A stretch of DNA of 64,000 bases from DAOUJI01 sp965224415 (GCA_965224415.1 CBDCZB010000002.1:248001-312000), one strand, 5' to 3'. Counted from the stretch's first letter, positions 33,061 to 42,216 are shown. Notes: generated by a model from the letters alone, not told the origin. Numbers and translations are program-made.

Positions 33061-35718
33061 CTATATCACTCCGGACTCGGTCAGGACCATCAGCTGTTCC
33101 TTGCTGAAGCCCAACTCGCCGCAAAGAATTTCTTCGTTGTGCTCTCCAATGAGCGGCGCGCGGCGAGATATGCGCCAAGGCGACCCGTTGTAAATGGCGC
33201 CGCCGCCAGGGTAAGTGAAGGTTCGCCCCAGTTCGGGATGCTCCACATCTATGTAGAAGTTGCGGGCACGGAGATGGTCGTCATCTATCATCTCATCCCA
33301 GGACCGTATGTAAGCCCAGGGCAGGCCCATTTTGGCGGCGCCGTGCCACAGGTCGTTAGGGCGCATCGCCTTGAAGAAGTCTGCCAGAATCTCGTAAATG
33401 CGCTCCCGGTTCTCGGCGATCAGGTCCGGTGTGTTGTATTCGGCCAGTTCCCGGGCCATGCCGTATTCGTCCATCCACTTGGCCACCTGCTCGATTTTCG
33501 CGGGAAGGAGCATGGGGGTGCTCCAGGCCGTGGTGGCAAAGTGGCCCTCGAATTTGGTGGGCATCTCTTTGCCGCTGACGTATTCGGTGTCGATCTCCCT
33601 GGCGGAGCCGTGGCGACCTGTGTGCCGGAAAATCTTAGTCTGGTTGAAGATGTAGTTGGGTACGGCGTTCTCAGTGGTCAAGGCCAACGCCTCGTGAATG
33701 GATGAGTCGATGTACTGGCCTTCGCCGGTGGCGTCCCGGGTTATCAGGGCCGACACGATGGCCATGTATGCGTAGTGGGAGCCGCAGTGCCAGGCCTGCC
33801 CGCCTCCTACAGCAATCGGCGGCCGTTCCGGGTCATCCACGGCGTCATAGCCGCACTCAGCCATCTGTCCGCCCGCCGCCAGAAGCGCCAGGTCACTGAC
33901 CTTGTAGTCCTTCCACGGTCCCGTCTGCCCGAAGGGAGTGATGGAGCACACGATGAGCCTCTTGTTGTCTTTGGACAGCTCGTCGTAGCCCAGTCCCTGC
34001 GACTCCATCCAGCCCGGCGGACAGGTCTCTATCACCAGATCGGCGTTAGCAGACAGACGCTTGAATACTTGCTTGCCGGCGTCGGTGGCGATGTCCAGGG
34101 TGATCCCCCGCTTGGAGGTGTTGTAGTGCCAGAAGTAGAGGCTGCGCTCGCGGTTTGGCACGTCATTCAGGAAAGGACCCATGGTACGGGTCTCGTCGCC
34201 GCCGGGAGGCTCGATCTTGATCACGTCCGCCCCCAGGTCGGCCAGCAGCTTGCCGCACCAATGGCCGTGCTCGTTGGCCAATTCCAACACACGCAGCCCA
34301 GCGAAGGGCCCGGCGCCGGACTGGCTGTTCTGCTGGGTGGGAGCGGGAGACTTAGCTGCGCTGGCGCCGTTAGAGCCAGTCCCGTTGGACGGCGCCGTCA
34401 GAGACTCCTGGATGTGGGGGAAACGGGGAAACTCCTGGGGCCAGAACGTGCCGTCGTCAAAGCCCTCCACGATTTCATTGCGGCTCAGGCCCAGAACCCG
34501 CTCCATCACTTCTACGGTGTGTTCGCCGATCTGGGGCGCCGACTTGAAGACGCCCACATCCGACTTTGACATGACAAAGGGCATGTTTTGGAGCTTTTTC
34601 CGGCCCACCACCGGGTGGTCCCTCTCCACGAACATCCCTCGCGCCTGAAGCTGCGGGTCCCTGTCGACCTTGTCGTCTGCGCTCTGCACCGGCATTGCCC
34701 GCACACCCGCCGCCTGGCACTTCTCCATTATCTCGTACTTGTCCTGGGTCAACGTCCACTCCAGGATGCCCTGGTCAAGTTCTTCCTGGTTCTCGATGCG
34801 GCCCATCGTAGTAGCGAACTTGGGGTCAGTAGCCCATGCAGGGCTTCCCATGACCTTCACCAGTGCCCGCCATTCCTCGTCTGTGTGACAAACGATGGCG
34901 CACCAGTCATTGTGGTCATCGCCTTTGGTCTGGTAGCTGTTGTGGGGAGCCACCACCGGCCCGCGGTAGTTGGGCGCTAGGGGAGCGCCTGGCCAGATTG
35001 CCCGGTTGCCGGGCGGGAAGCCTGGCCGACGCGCCGGACGCTCGTTGATGCTGCGGTCCAGGAACGCGGCTCCTGTCTGGGTGGCGCCGATGATCATCTG
35101 GGCCATGTCAACGTGCTGCCCCTGGCCCGTCTTATTGCGATGGTGCAGGGCTGTCAACACGCTGTTGGCAGCGTAGATGCCCGCCGTGTCGTCCATATAG
35201 GAGTAGCCGAACCCAGCCGGAATCATGCCGGGCTTGCCCACCAGGTACGTCAAGCCGGAGAGAGACTGAGTGGACTGGCCCACCAGCATGTAGTCCCTTT
35301 GCGGGCCCGTGTGGCCGAATCCACCCATAGATACGTAGACAATGCCAGGGTTGATTTCCCGCATCTCCTCATAGCCCAACCCCCATCGCGTCATCACCGT
35401 GGCTGTAAAGTTCTCCACCACCACGTCGGAGGCTTCGATGAGCCGCTTTACCAGCGGGAATCCCTTCTCGCTGCGTACGTTGAGAGTGATGCTCAGCTTG
35501 CCCGCGTTCCCGTCCACGTTGGAGGCGCTGACGTTGGGATCGACAATCGGCCTGCCGTCGGCTCCGGGCGCGACGCCCCGCTGCCCCGGGTTGAAGGTCC
35601 ACTGTACTTTCAGCACCTCGGCGCCCAGGGTCGCCAGCCACCTGGTGCCCCAGGGGCCGGACCTCAGCCAGGTGAAGTCCAATACTCTGATTCCGTCTAA
35701 GGAAGCTGGTAAACTCAC
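33061..35718 (-). CDS. Double-domain CaiB/BaiF (class III) CoA-transferase
   Basis: 885 aa made of two CaiB-type units, about 1-435 and 465-885, joined by a Ser/Ala/Gly/Pro linker. Unit 1 begins LDGIRVLDFTWLRSGPWGTR and unit 2 FAGLRVLELANEHGHWCGK. Class III enzymes move CoA between carboxylic acids through an Asp-linked intermediate. Unit 1 keeps an Asp at the expected place (GYSYMDDTAGIYAAN); in unit 2 the same place reads QAWHCGSHYAYM, so unit 2 may be non-catalytic. GTG at 35718 is preceded by GAGAGGTGG; upstream codons lack similarity. First gene of an operon with two thiolase-like genes, probably activating a carboxylic acid as CoA ester. Confidence 0.87.
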   Translation of the reverse strand: MSLPASLDGIRVLDFTWLRSGPWGTRWLATLGAEVLKVQWTFNPGQRGVAPGADGRPIVDPNVSASNVDGNAGKLSITLNVRSEKGFPLVKRLIEASDVVVENFTATVMTRWGLGYEEMREINPGIVYVSMGGFGHTGPQRDYMLVGQSTQSLSGLTYLVGKPGMIPAGFGYSYMDDTAGIYAANSVLTALHHRNKTGQGQHVDMAQMIIGATQTGAAFLDRSINERPARRPGFPPGNRAIWPGAPLAPNYRGPVVAPHNSYQTKGDDHNDWCAIVCHTDEEWRALVKVMGSPAWATDPKFATTMGRIENQEELDQGILEWTLTQDKYEIMEKCQAAGVRAMPVQSADDKVDRDPQLQARGMFVERDHPVVGRKKLQNMPFVMSKSDVGVFKSAPQIGEHTVEVMERVLGLSRNEIVEGFDDGTFWPQEFPRFPHIQESLTAPSNGTGSNGASAAKSPAPTQQNSQSGAGPFAGLRVLELANEHGHWCGKLLADLGADVIKIEPPGGDETRTMGPFLNDVPNRERSLYFWHYNTSKRGITLDIATDAGKQVFKRLSANADLVIETCPPGWMESQGLGYDELSKDNKRLIVCSITPFGQTGPWKDYKVSDLALLAAGGQMAECGYDAVDDPERPPIAVGGGQAWHCGSHYAYMAIVSALITRDATGEGQYIDSSIHEALALTTENAVPNYIFNQTKIFRHTGRHGSAREIDTEYVSGKEMPTKFEGHFATTAWSTPMLLPAKIEQVAKWMDEYGMARELAEYNTPDLIAENRERIYEILADFFKAMRPNDLWHGAAKMGLPWAYIRSWDEMIDDDHLRARNFYIDVEHPELGRTFTYPGGGAIYNGSPWRISRRAPLIGEHNEEILCGELGFSKEQLMVLTESGVI

Positions 35719-35786
35719 AAGACCACCTCTCAAAGGGAAAACGGCGAACGTCACACAGCACGCCCGCCTCTCCCTAGGCTGCGGTG

Positions 35787-35815
35787 ATTATAGGTTGGCT
35801 CCGAATAGGGGTCAA
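35787..35815 (-). promoter_or_regulatory. Sigma-A promoter of the CoA-transferase/thiolase operon
   Basis: On the minus strand TTGACC (35810-35815) and a perfect TATAAT (35787-35792) are 17 bases apart. Transcription would start near 35780, about 60 bases before the GTG start of the CoA-transferase. Confidence 0.85.
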
Positions 35816-35879
35816 GGACTTCGCATGGCCAGTGCCGTGAGCCGCTGTAGCTACGGCGTCTGCCTTGTCACCGGAGGAC

Positions 35880-36365
35880 TTATTCCTCCTGAAGATTCTG
35901 CACGTCTATATTTACAGGCCCTCCCAAGGAGATACAACCGTATCTAAGCCTGCTTTCATTCCACTCTCTGTCTCTAGCAGCTTTCTTTTCCTTATCAAAC
36001 GGAGCAGGAGTAAAGCTCAGATAATAACTAGATGGAACTCCAGGGATAGACTGAAGCACGGAGTCGATGTCAGGCGGGTCTTTCAAGAACCCATGTATGG
36101 ACTCCTGTTGGGTTTGTAAGGAGATTAGAGGATGTACGGTACAGGCCTTGCTTTTTGGCGTATTGATATAGCGTACCCTGTGGCCACCGATTACGTCAGG
36201 AATGTTCGCCACCCAGCTGTCGTCGTAGTTGACGTCAAGCATCGGAGACGATTGGCGTTTCGGCCCCTCCTCCGGACGCTGGCCCAGCGTCTGATTGGAC
36301 CCTGAACCAGCAAACACTAGGACAAAAAGCACGACAAGAGTGGAGGCAGTTACCGCTGGTTTCAT
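35880..36365 (-). CDS. Hypothetical secreted protein
   Basis: 161 aa. Residues 1-29 form a signal peptide (MKPAVTASTLVVLFVLVFAG) without a lipobox cysteine. The rest shows no family I recognise; it is Pro/Ser-rich with two Cys residues. The weak ribosome site and lower GC than neighbours lower confidence, but it lies on the same strand as four other exported proteins between here and 41960, so it fits that cluster. Confidence 0.5.
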   Translation of the reverse strand: MKPAVTASTLVVLFVLVFAGSGSNQTLGQRPEEGPKRQSSPMLDVNYDDSWVANIPDVIGGHRVRYINTPKSKACTVHPLISLQTQQESIHGFLKDPPDIDSVLQSIPGVPSSYYLSFTPAPFDKEKKAARDREWNESRLRYGCISLGGPVNIDVQNLQEE

Positions 36366-36398
36366 AAGTCACCGTCTGCGTTACCTATCGGGCTTTTG

Positions 36399-36674
36399 CT
36401 AACGCAGCCTCTCGCACGGGATGCCGCCTCCATCGAGGGCTAGAAAAAAGCGGTCGCTCTCGGGCCTACCGTTGGCTTTGTACAACGCCATAGCCTCACA
36501 CCAAGTATCAAACCATCTACAAAAGCTATGGCGACTTAGGCCGGGGCCTCTGGGACCATCTGGCGTGGGAGTCTCCGCCGGGTCGGCTGGCGTCGGATAA
36601 GCGGTCGTCGATTCATCGGGCCTGCAACCAGCAACTGCCAGCAACAGCCACACGACGACCGCGGACGCTTGCAA
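36399..36674 (-). CDS. Hypothetical small lipoprotein
   Basis: 91 aa. The N-terminus VVVWLLLAVAGC is a signal peptide with lipobox, followed by a Thr/Pro linker and a short Cys-containing domain (HSFCRWFDTWCEAMALY). No known family. The start is TTG at 36674 with GGGAGG too close to be ideal, so the N-terminus is uncertain. The linker style matches the other lipoproteins of this cluster. Confidence 0.5.
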   Translation of the reverse strand: MQASAVVVWLLLAVAGCRPDESTTAYPTPADPAETPTPDGPRGPGLSRHSFCRWFDTWCEAMALYKANGRPESDRFFLALDGGGIPCERLR

Positions 36675-36771
36675 CCTCCCTGTGGCGCGATCACAAGTCT
36701 CCAGCCGTCCTCCTTGCTTGGCGGCAGACTTCAGCGGATGTGGTTTCCATAGTGAAAAGCCCTGATCCTAT

Positions 36772-36796
36772 GCCAACCATCATTGTGATGGTTGGC
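36772..36796. repeat. Perfect 11-bp inverted repeat
   Basis: GCCAACCATCA and TGATGGTTGGC flank a TTG loop in the gap between two lipoprotein genes. There is no T-tract on either side, so it is not an ordinary intrinsic terminator. Confidence 0.55.
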
Positions 36797-36950
36797 TATC
36801 GAATGACGAAGAGCAACCGAGTCGCCAACTTGAATGTATCCCATGGGCAGAGATTTCTGCTGTCGACGCTAGTCCAATCGATGCGAAAACCAGTCCACGA
36901 GGGCTTTAGCTCCAAGAGTCAGGCCGATGGCGGACTTACGGAACAAGCGG

Positions 36951-37622
36951 CTAGCACCGGTTTGCGTAGCCTGTCGTCAGCCCCTCCAACAACCCGTGGT
37001 ACAAGCTGGCCCAATAGTAGTCCCAATTGTAATCAGCGACGAGGCCGCGCAACTGTGTCGGGCCGACTGCCACATCTTCCACGTATTCCCTGAGCAACGT
37101 TTCATTGTGAAGGGCAAGTCCCATCACCAGCTCCAACGACACACAGTCATACCGTTCTTTGGCGATCCGGCCCCCCACCTTGACGCCCCTTTCAAGCCAG
37201 AAGGCATACCGCCCAACGCCTATCCATCTGCTTTCATAGAAACCGAAATCCACCGGCGACGGCTTTACGTACCCTGCTGGGGTTGCCGTCGGCTTTGGCG
37301 TGGCTGTGGGGAAGGGCGGCGTGGCCGTTGGCGTGGGCACCGGCGTCGGTGTCGGAGTAACAGTGGGGAAGGCCGGCGTATTTGTGACCGTCGGCGGCGG
37401 GTCGATGACTTCCAGATCCTCCATAACGTCACGGAACTCTCCCGCCAACGTGAGCAGCCGCTCGCTCGCCTGTGTGGTTGCCCGCACCTGGGCGTTCCAA
37501 TAGGGGTCCGCGCGGTACCCTTGAGATCCTTGAGGGGTAGGCTCTGTTGTGTCGCAGCTGACCCCAAGGACCAGGGAGCCAAGGACGACTAATGCCGCTA
37601 TGACGGGGATAAGGGGCGTCAT
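36951..37622 (-). CDS. Hypothetical lipoprotein with Thr/Pro linker
   Basis: 223 aa. Signal peptide with lipobox LVLGVSC at 17-23, a predicted helix (RATTQASERLLTLAGEF), a 45-residue Thr/Pro/Ala repeat linker, then a C-terminal globular domain of about 100 residues with DFGFYESRWIGVG and LVMGLALHNETLLREYVED. The domain is unknown to me. The IS630-type element starts only about 12 bases upstream of the ATG, so the native promoter or ribosome region may have been replaced. Confidence 0.65.
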   Translation of the reverse strand: MTPLIPVIAALVVLGSLVLGVSCDTTEPTPQGSQGYRADPYWNAQVRATTQASERLLTLAGEFRDVMEDLEVIDPPPTVTNTPAFPTVTPTPTPVPTPTATPPFPTATPKPTATPAGYVKPSPVDFGFYESRWIGVGRYAFWLERGVKVGGRIAKERYDCVSLELVMGLALHNETLLREYVEDVAVGPTQLRGLVADYNWDYYWASLYHGLLEGLTTGYANRC

Positions 37623-37648
37623 GCCGACTCTCCTAGTACTGAACCAAA

Positions 37649-38281
37649 TCAGGATTGGCAGGGATAGAGGCGATGGAGTTTGCGTCTGGCGTCTTGGGCA
37701 GTGAACCGCCAGTTAATGGTAGCTCCTATCGCGTTCCGCTCTGACACGCAGGCGCTGACGGCTCTTTCCAGGCTGTCCTCATCTCCGTTGCGTCCGCGCA
37801 GGCAGGCCCGGGCCAGCACGCTGAACTCGATCTCCGCCATATTCAGCCAGCTTCCGTGCTTGGGAGTGTGGTGCAACTCCAGCCGCTTGGCGATGCGCCG
37901 GGCCTCGGCCGCCGGGAAAGTCTCGTAAAGCGAGGCCATCCGATGCGTGTTCAGATTGTCGAGAACCAGCCGAATCACCGGGACATCGGGGTAGGCCTCA
38001 TCCACCAGCCACCGCATCTGCTGAGCGAAGTCCTGCATGGTGCGTTGCCGGGTTATCGCCACGTGGCGCCAGCCCCGGCGAGGCTCACAGGTGAGGAACA
38101 GGTTGCGCGTCCCTCCCCGCTGGTATTCGTAGTCCTCACGCCTCGGCCTCCCAGGCTTTGCCGGCAGCGGTTCCCTCACGTCGGCCAGCAACTGGGTGGA
38201 GGTCTCGTCAAAGCAGACCACCGGCCTCTGCGGATCGTAGGGCTCGGCGTAGAGATCCAGCACGTCCTCCATGGCCGCCAC
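37649..38281 (-). CDS. IS630 transposase, catalytic (DDE) part
   Basis: 210 aa from the first ATG, but the frame is open from the A8 run at 38340-38347. The DDE residues can be placed: VVCFDETSTQLL near residue 21, IRLVLDNLNTHRM near 102 and HHTPKHGSWLNMAEIEF near 136. The frame continues the upstream ORF after a -1 shift; the join would read KKNTLKPWLKKQWCIPKVGG. As an independent protein it would lack the DNA-binding half. Confidence 0.85.
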   Translation of the reverse strand: MAAMEDVLDLYAEPYDPQRPVVCFDETSTQLLADVREPLPAKPGRPRREDYEYQRGGTRNLFLTCEPRRGWRHVAITRQRTMQDFAQQMRWLVDEAYPDVPVIRLVLDNLNTHRMASLYETFPAAEARRIAKRLELHHTPKHGSWLNMAEIEFSVLARACLRGRNGDEDSLERAVSACVSERNAIGATINWRFTAQDARRKLHRLYPCQS

Positions 38282-38292
38282 GAACTCTCCAC

Positions 38293-38781
38293 CTACCTTG
38301 GGGATGCACCATTGTTTCTTGAGCCACGGCTTGAGCGTGTTTTTTTTAGCCGCAGGCGGACCGTCTCGGGAGATAAAGACTCCACCAATCCCAACTCCAC
38401 CACCTTGCCCGCCAGGGCCCGCATGGTCCAGTGGTCATGACCGTCGGGCACCGGGCTGCAGGCCAAGGCTATCAGGTGGGCCTCCACCCTTTCATCCACC
38501 TTTCTGGGCCGGTTGACCTGGTTATGGTGCCTCAGCACCTCGTCCAGTCCTTCCTCGGCATACCGCCGCTTGGTGCGGAACACGGTCCGCTCCGACACGT
38601 CCAGTGCGGTGGCCACCTGGGGGGCGGTCCAGCCCTCATCTATCTTGATCAGGATGCGGGCCCGGGTAATCGCCTGTGCGGAACTCCTCCCAGCCCTGAT
38701 CATCTTCCTGAGCCGTCCCTTTTCCTGTGTTGCCAGCCGGACTCCGTACTTCTCCTGCACCATGACCACCTCACATCCCAC
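38293..38781 (-). CDS. IS630 transposase, N-terminal DNA-binding part
   Basis: 162 aa in this frame, of which the first ~145 match the helix-turn-helix half of IS630 transposases (ARILIKIDEGWTAPQVATAL, SERTVFRTKRRYAEEGLDEV). The last residues after LRLKK are out of frame. The run of eight A (38340-38347 on the minus strand) reads A AAA AAA in phase, a classical -1 slippery heptamer, so a fusion transposase could be made by programmed frameshifting. A simple one-base indel is the alternative. Confidence 0.82.
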   Translation of the reverse strand: MGCEVVMVQEKYGVRLATQEKGRLRKMIRAGRSSAQAITRARILIKIDEGWTAPQVATALDVSERTVFRTKRRYAEEGLDEVLRHHNQVNRPRKVDERVEAHLIALACSPVPDGHDHWTMRALAGKVVELGLVESLSPETVRLRLKKTRSSRGSRNNGASPR

Positions 38782-38872
38782 AACCCTTCGTCTATCCCCA
38801 AGGTAGCATCCTGTCTGGGCTCACGTACTAACTGACAATGCCAGATTGGCCGAATACTAGTTGCTGAGCGGT

Positions 38873-40132
38873 TTATTCCTTTTTCGTAGGAGCGGGCGTT
38901 GCCTCGGGCGGCTTGGCGCCCATGAGACTGGCAGGCGGAATCAAGTCGATGAGCCGGTCTCCCTCTTCAAGCAGGTCACGGTGGTCCATTCCCGGGGCCA
39001 TCCAGTAGCGGATATGCCGCCCGTCTGCCTTGTGGATTATGACGGCGGCTTTGTCGTCTCTCGTCACGTCTGGGGCCAAGTCAATTTCCAGTCCACCTCT
39101 GGGAGTCGCAGACGGCGGCGGGTGCTCTTGCGGCGTTAATCCTTCGCTGTACCCAGGCGGAGTGGGAGTGGGCGTCTTAGGATTAAACGGTCGCCGGGTG
39201 CGTTGGGGCGTCGGCGTGTGGTCAGGCGGCTCAGGCGGATGTGAATCGTCCGACCGTCCAGCCGTGAACACAAAACGCTGGCCGACACAGCCAGTCCCAT
39301 AGTAGAGCCGCTCAAAATGGCCGTAGTCCATCTGTCTCAGTTCTGCCGCGACTCTTTGACCAATAGGCGTCTCGGCGTCCAACGTCCCTGTTCGCTCAAA
39401 TTCGTCGTACCACTCCAAGAGCGTCTCGTGGAAACCGGCGATGTCCCGCGGCGGCGTCAGCTTTCCCCACTCGGTCCGCAGGTATCGCCCGATGGCATCC
39501 CTGTCGTCAAACATGGGAATCGTCCGCACAATGTCGGCGCACCACTCAGCGTACTCGTCGACGCTCAAGGGTCCCTCGGAAGTCTCCCGTTCGGCCAGAC
39601 GCGTCTTGACCTCCAGATCGCGGGCGATGCTCGAAAATACCTCCACAGACGAGACGCAACCTGTGGCCGACAACGGCTCCCGCAAAGAGACTGGGAGACT
39701 AACCATTGATTCCAGCATGGCGTCATAGGCGTGCTGGAATTGCGCGCTGGGTCCTCTAGACTCACCGTCAGCCGTGACAAGGTACTGTAAGAACGCGGTC
39801 CTAGCGGTGTGGAACTCGCTTAACTCCGTGGGCGCCTTGAGAGTCAACCATGAGTCCAGCCATGAATCCAACCATGCCCGATACGCCTTGGGGTCAGTTG
39901 ACATGATGAGGAAAGGTTCGGAGTCCATCAACTCGCCGCAGACCTTGGAGTATTCGTTGACCGACAGAGCACGCGCTTGAAAGGCGGTGGGAGTCGAGAC
40001 CTGTCGAGGCGCCGGCGTCACGGCGGGAGGGGACCGCATCTCAAGCGATTGAGGGGTTGGCGTCGCTTCCCCGACGCCGCAGGCCAGGGAAGTCAGCATT
40101 ACTAGGGCGAGGGCGAATATAAATCTCACCAT
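38873..40132 (-). CDS. Lipoprotein with two repeated helical domains
   Basis: 419 aa. Lipobox in LVMLTSLAC at 11-19, a Thr/Pro linker, then two related units of about 140 residues beginning ALSVNEYSKVCGEL (~54) and PLSVDEYAEWCADI (~190), each with a conserved Cys and ending near a GTGC or ATGC segment. A second Pro/Thr linker (~300-345) leads to a small C-terminal domain. The repeated unit is unknown to me. The IS element lies just downstream of its stop. Confidence 0.68.
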   Translation of the reverse strand: MVRFIFALALVMLTSLACGVGEATPTPQSLEMRSPPAVTPAPRQVSTPTAFQARALSVNEYSKVCGELMDSEPFLIMSTDPKAYRAWLDSWLDSWLTLKAPTELSEFHTARTAFLQYLVTADGESRGPSAQFQHAYDAMLESMVSLPVSLREPLSATGCVSSVEVFSSIARDLEVKTRLAERETSEGPLSVDEYAEWCADIVRTIPMFDDRDAIGRYLRTEWGKLTPPRDIAGFHETLLEWYDEFERTGTLDAETPIGQRVAAELRQMDYGHFERLYYGTGCVGQRFVFTAGRSDDSHPPEPPDHTPTPQRTRRPFNPKTPTPTPPGYSEGLTPQEHPPPSATPRGGLEIDLAPDVTRDDKAAVIIHKADGRHIRYWMAPGMDHRDLLEEGDRLIDLIPPASLMGAKPPEATPAPTKKE

Positions 40133-40220
40133 CGAAACCCCCCAATTGGAACAGGGTGTTCCGTATCATAAGCCGTTGGGCCCAACTTCGGACCGATTCC
40201 CAACTCATACATCGACTGAA

Positions 40221-41960
40221 TCAGCGTTCAGATATCGTAGCATAGACTCTTGGCTCAGACTTGGTTGACCTAGGCGCGCGCTCCAGGACGGGAGTTTCCG
40301 TTGGAACAGGTGTAGCCGGGTACCCGCTCTCGGACACAGTATCCAAAGGCTTGGTTTCCGGTGTGGGAGTCTTGGTTGAATCAGATGGAGTCGAGCTGGC
40401 GCTTGGCGATTTTGAGTCGAGAGACTTCACCTCCCCTGCGGGGGTCTCCGTTGAATCATCCCGAAGCCCTAAGTCGCGCCTACAAGATGGAGGTTCAGAG
40501 CCGCCAGCGTGGAAATCGACGCCCTTGATTCGATGAGGGGCTATGCCGCCAAACACCACGGCTACATAGCCCGCCGGCTTGGCGACGAGACCGGGCGCTT
40601 CGACGGTGATAAGATGCCGGCCGCTCGATAGGGAGTGGTCCGAGATCCCCCATCTCCCGTTCCGCACTTCCAGCACGGCGACCGTATCCTCCGGCTCCAG
40701 GTCGTCTATCTGCCCCAGGCAAGTGAGCTCGGGGGGATAGTAATCCGGGGAGTCCTTTGGCAATGGAGGACCTATGTCGTAGACCTCGTTCCGCACACGC
40801 GGCAGCCGTTGTATCTTGACTGTTGCATCGGCTTCATCGGGGATTCCGTATATCCGCCCTTGGACGCTTCTCTCCGGAAGCCAACCGGTCCCCTGGGAAA
40901 CCGGCTTTCCGGCGGCGTCTTCGGGCCGTACGAATCTGAAACCCAGATTTCGCTCTCTCCAGTCCATACCCTCGGAAGGGACCTCGAACATCAGGCCCTT
41001 GCTCCAGGGAAGATAGCCCTTGGCCTCGGGAACCAAAATGTACGTGCCTTGGGACAGCCGCAGGCCGCGTTTTTCCCATGGACCGTTCCCCATCGTCCAC
41101 TCGGCCACTATTTCTCCATGTTCCAGCCGCTGGCTGTGGTCAAGCTTAAGGAGTCTCATGGTCGCCCGGTCGCTCTTATCCAGGCCGGATACTTCCCCCG
41201 ACAGCATCCCCGGCTGGGCGAGGGAGAAGCGGGCCGCTTCAATCCATGCGGTCACGCCGTCCAATTGCTGGCGCGGTTCCCCACTCATTAAGCCGTGGGA
41301 CGTGACATCCCCGTCATCAACGACGAACTTCCTGCCACCGATGATTTCAAAGTCGTTGCCCTTCAGGTCGAAAAACCAGCTGTCTTGCGCCAGTAGTAAC
41401 ATGACGGTCTCGCCTATCTCCAATCCTGGCTCTCTGGTGGGAAGGCTGATACCGCCGTCTGCCGCGACGAACACTGGTACGTGTACATCCACCTTGTTGT
41501 AGTAGAGACCGAACAGGGTCCTGTCCACTTCCACTGATGCCTGGTAGTATTCCACCCGGTTCGTAGGACGGTAGAGCACGGGCGCTGTTTGGAGCTCGGA
41601 CACCGACACGACTCGTCCAATGATGGATAGGTCAGCGTATTCGACGAACAGCTCAAGGCCAGTGAACGGCGGTTCATCGACGTAGGATACTACCGGCGCT
41701 TCCATGTCGGTGAAAGGCGGCTCGCTCACATCGGGAGTAGAGCCGTTTCCGTTGCACGCTCCAATGATGAGGGCAGCCGCCGCGAGTGCGAGTAGAGACC
41801 CCAAGGGCAGCCATCGAGTTCGGTGGCCCAAGGCAGAAGTTGCCGAGTGTCGGACTCCGTTGGAAGACAGCCGCCGAACAGTAGCGGGCTTTCCACGAGC
41901 GCTTGGAACATTCTGCCCCGCGCGGGTGTGTGTCTTGGTCCTCACCGTGTTCCCCTTCAA
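40221..41960 (-). CDS. Large hypothetical lipoprotein
   Basis: 579 aa. A membrane segment at about 49-68 ends in IIGAC, a lipobox, but is preceded by ~48 basic residues; the real start may be internal. The mature part contains beta-rich segments, for example DLSIIGRVVSVSELQTAPV and EVDRTLFG, which resemble the pattern of proteins that report trafficking of transferred costs (no firm family). The C-terminus is a Thr/Pro/Ser linker. It is the upstream gene of the lipoprotein cluster. Confidence 0.6.
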   Translation of the reverse strand: MKGNTVRTKTHTRAGQNVPSARGKPATVRRLSSNGVRHSATSALGHRTRWLPLGSLLALAAAALIIGACNGNGSTPDVSEPPFTDMEAPVVSYVDEPPFTGLELFVEYADLSIIGRVVSVSELQTAPVLYRPTNRVEYYQASVEVDRTLFGLYYNKVDVHVPVFVAADGGISLPTREPGLEIGETVMLLLAQDSWFFDLKGNDFEIIGGRKFVVDDGDVTSHGLMSGEPRQQLDGVTAWIEAARFSLAQPGMLSGEVSGLDKSDRATMRLLKLDHSQRLEHGEIVAEWTMGNGPWEKRGLRLSQGTYILVPEAKGYLPWSKGLMFEVPSEGMDWRERNLGFRFVRPEDAAGKPVSQGTGWLPERSVQGRIYGIPDEADATVKIQRLPRVRNEVYDIGPPLPKDSPDYYPPELTCLGQIDDLEPEDTVAVLEVRNGRWGISDHSLSSGRHLITVEAPGLVAKPAGYVAVVFGGIAPHRIKGVDFHAGGSEPPSCRRDLGLRDDSTETPAGEVKSLDSKSPSASSTPSDSTKTPTPETKPLDTVSESGYPATPVPTETPVLERAPRSTKSEPRVYATISER

Positions 41961-42216
41961 CTGGTCACCGGATCGTTTAACGTATAGACGCTATCTATCA
42001 CGAAAATGTTCCACACAACACATTCGAGCTTTCGTATATACCGTCTCCGACCACGTTAATGATAAAACAATTCTTGATTGCCCGATTTGTCCCGTCCGCC
42101 TCGAGGATCAGCTTTAACACCGCTTCTAACCAGCCCCACAATTCGCTCCGCTCTGCGCGGCCTTCATCTGGAACAATTCAGAGGCTCCGACGCTGCTCTC
42201 CGCATCATTGTTTTTC

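Larger units (their letters stand above)
37634..38859 (-). mobile_element. IS630-type insertion sequence with TA ends
   Basis: About 1.23 kb. The left end TAGTACTGAACCAAATCAGG and the right end (minus strand) TAGTATTCGGCCAATCTGG are imperfect terminal inverted repeats of about 27 bases, each flanked by TA as expected for IS630/Tc1-mariner elements. It carries two overlapping-phase transposase ORFs (38293-38781 and 37649-38281). It sits in what would otherwise be a gap of about 25 bases between two lipoprotein genes. Confidence 0.78.
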
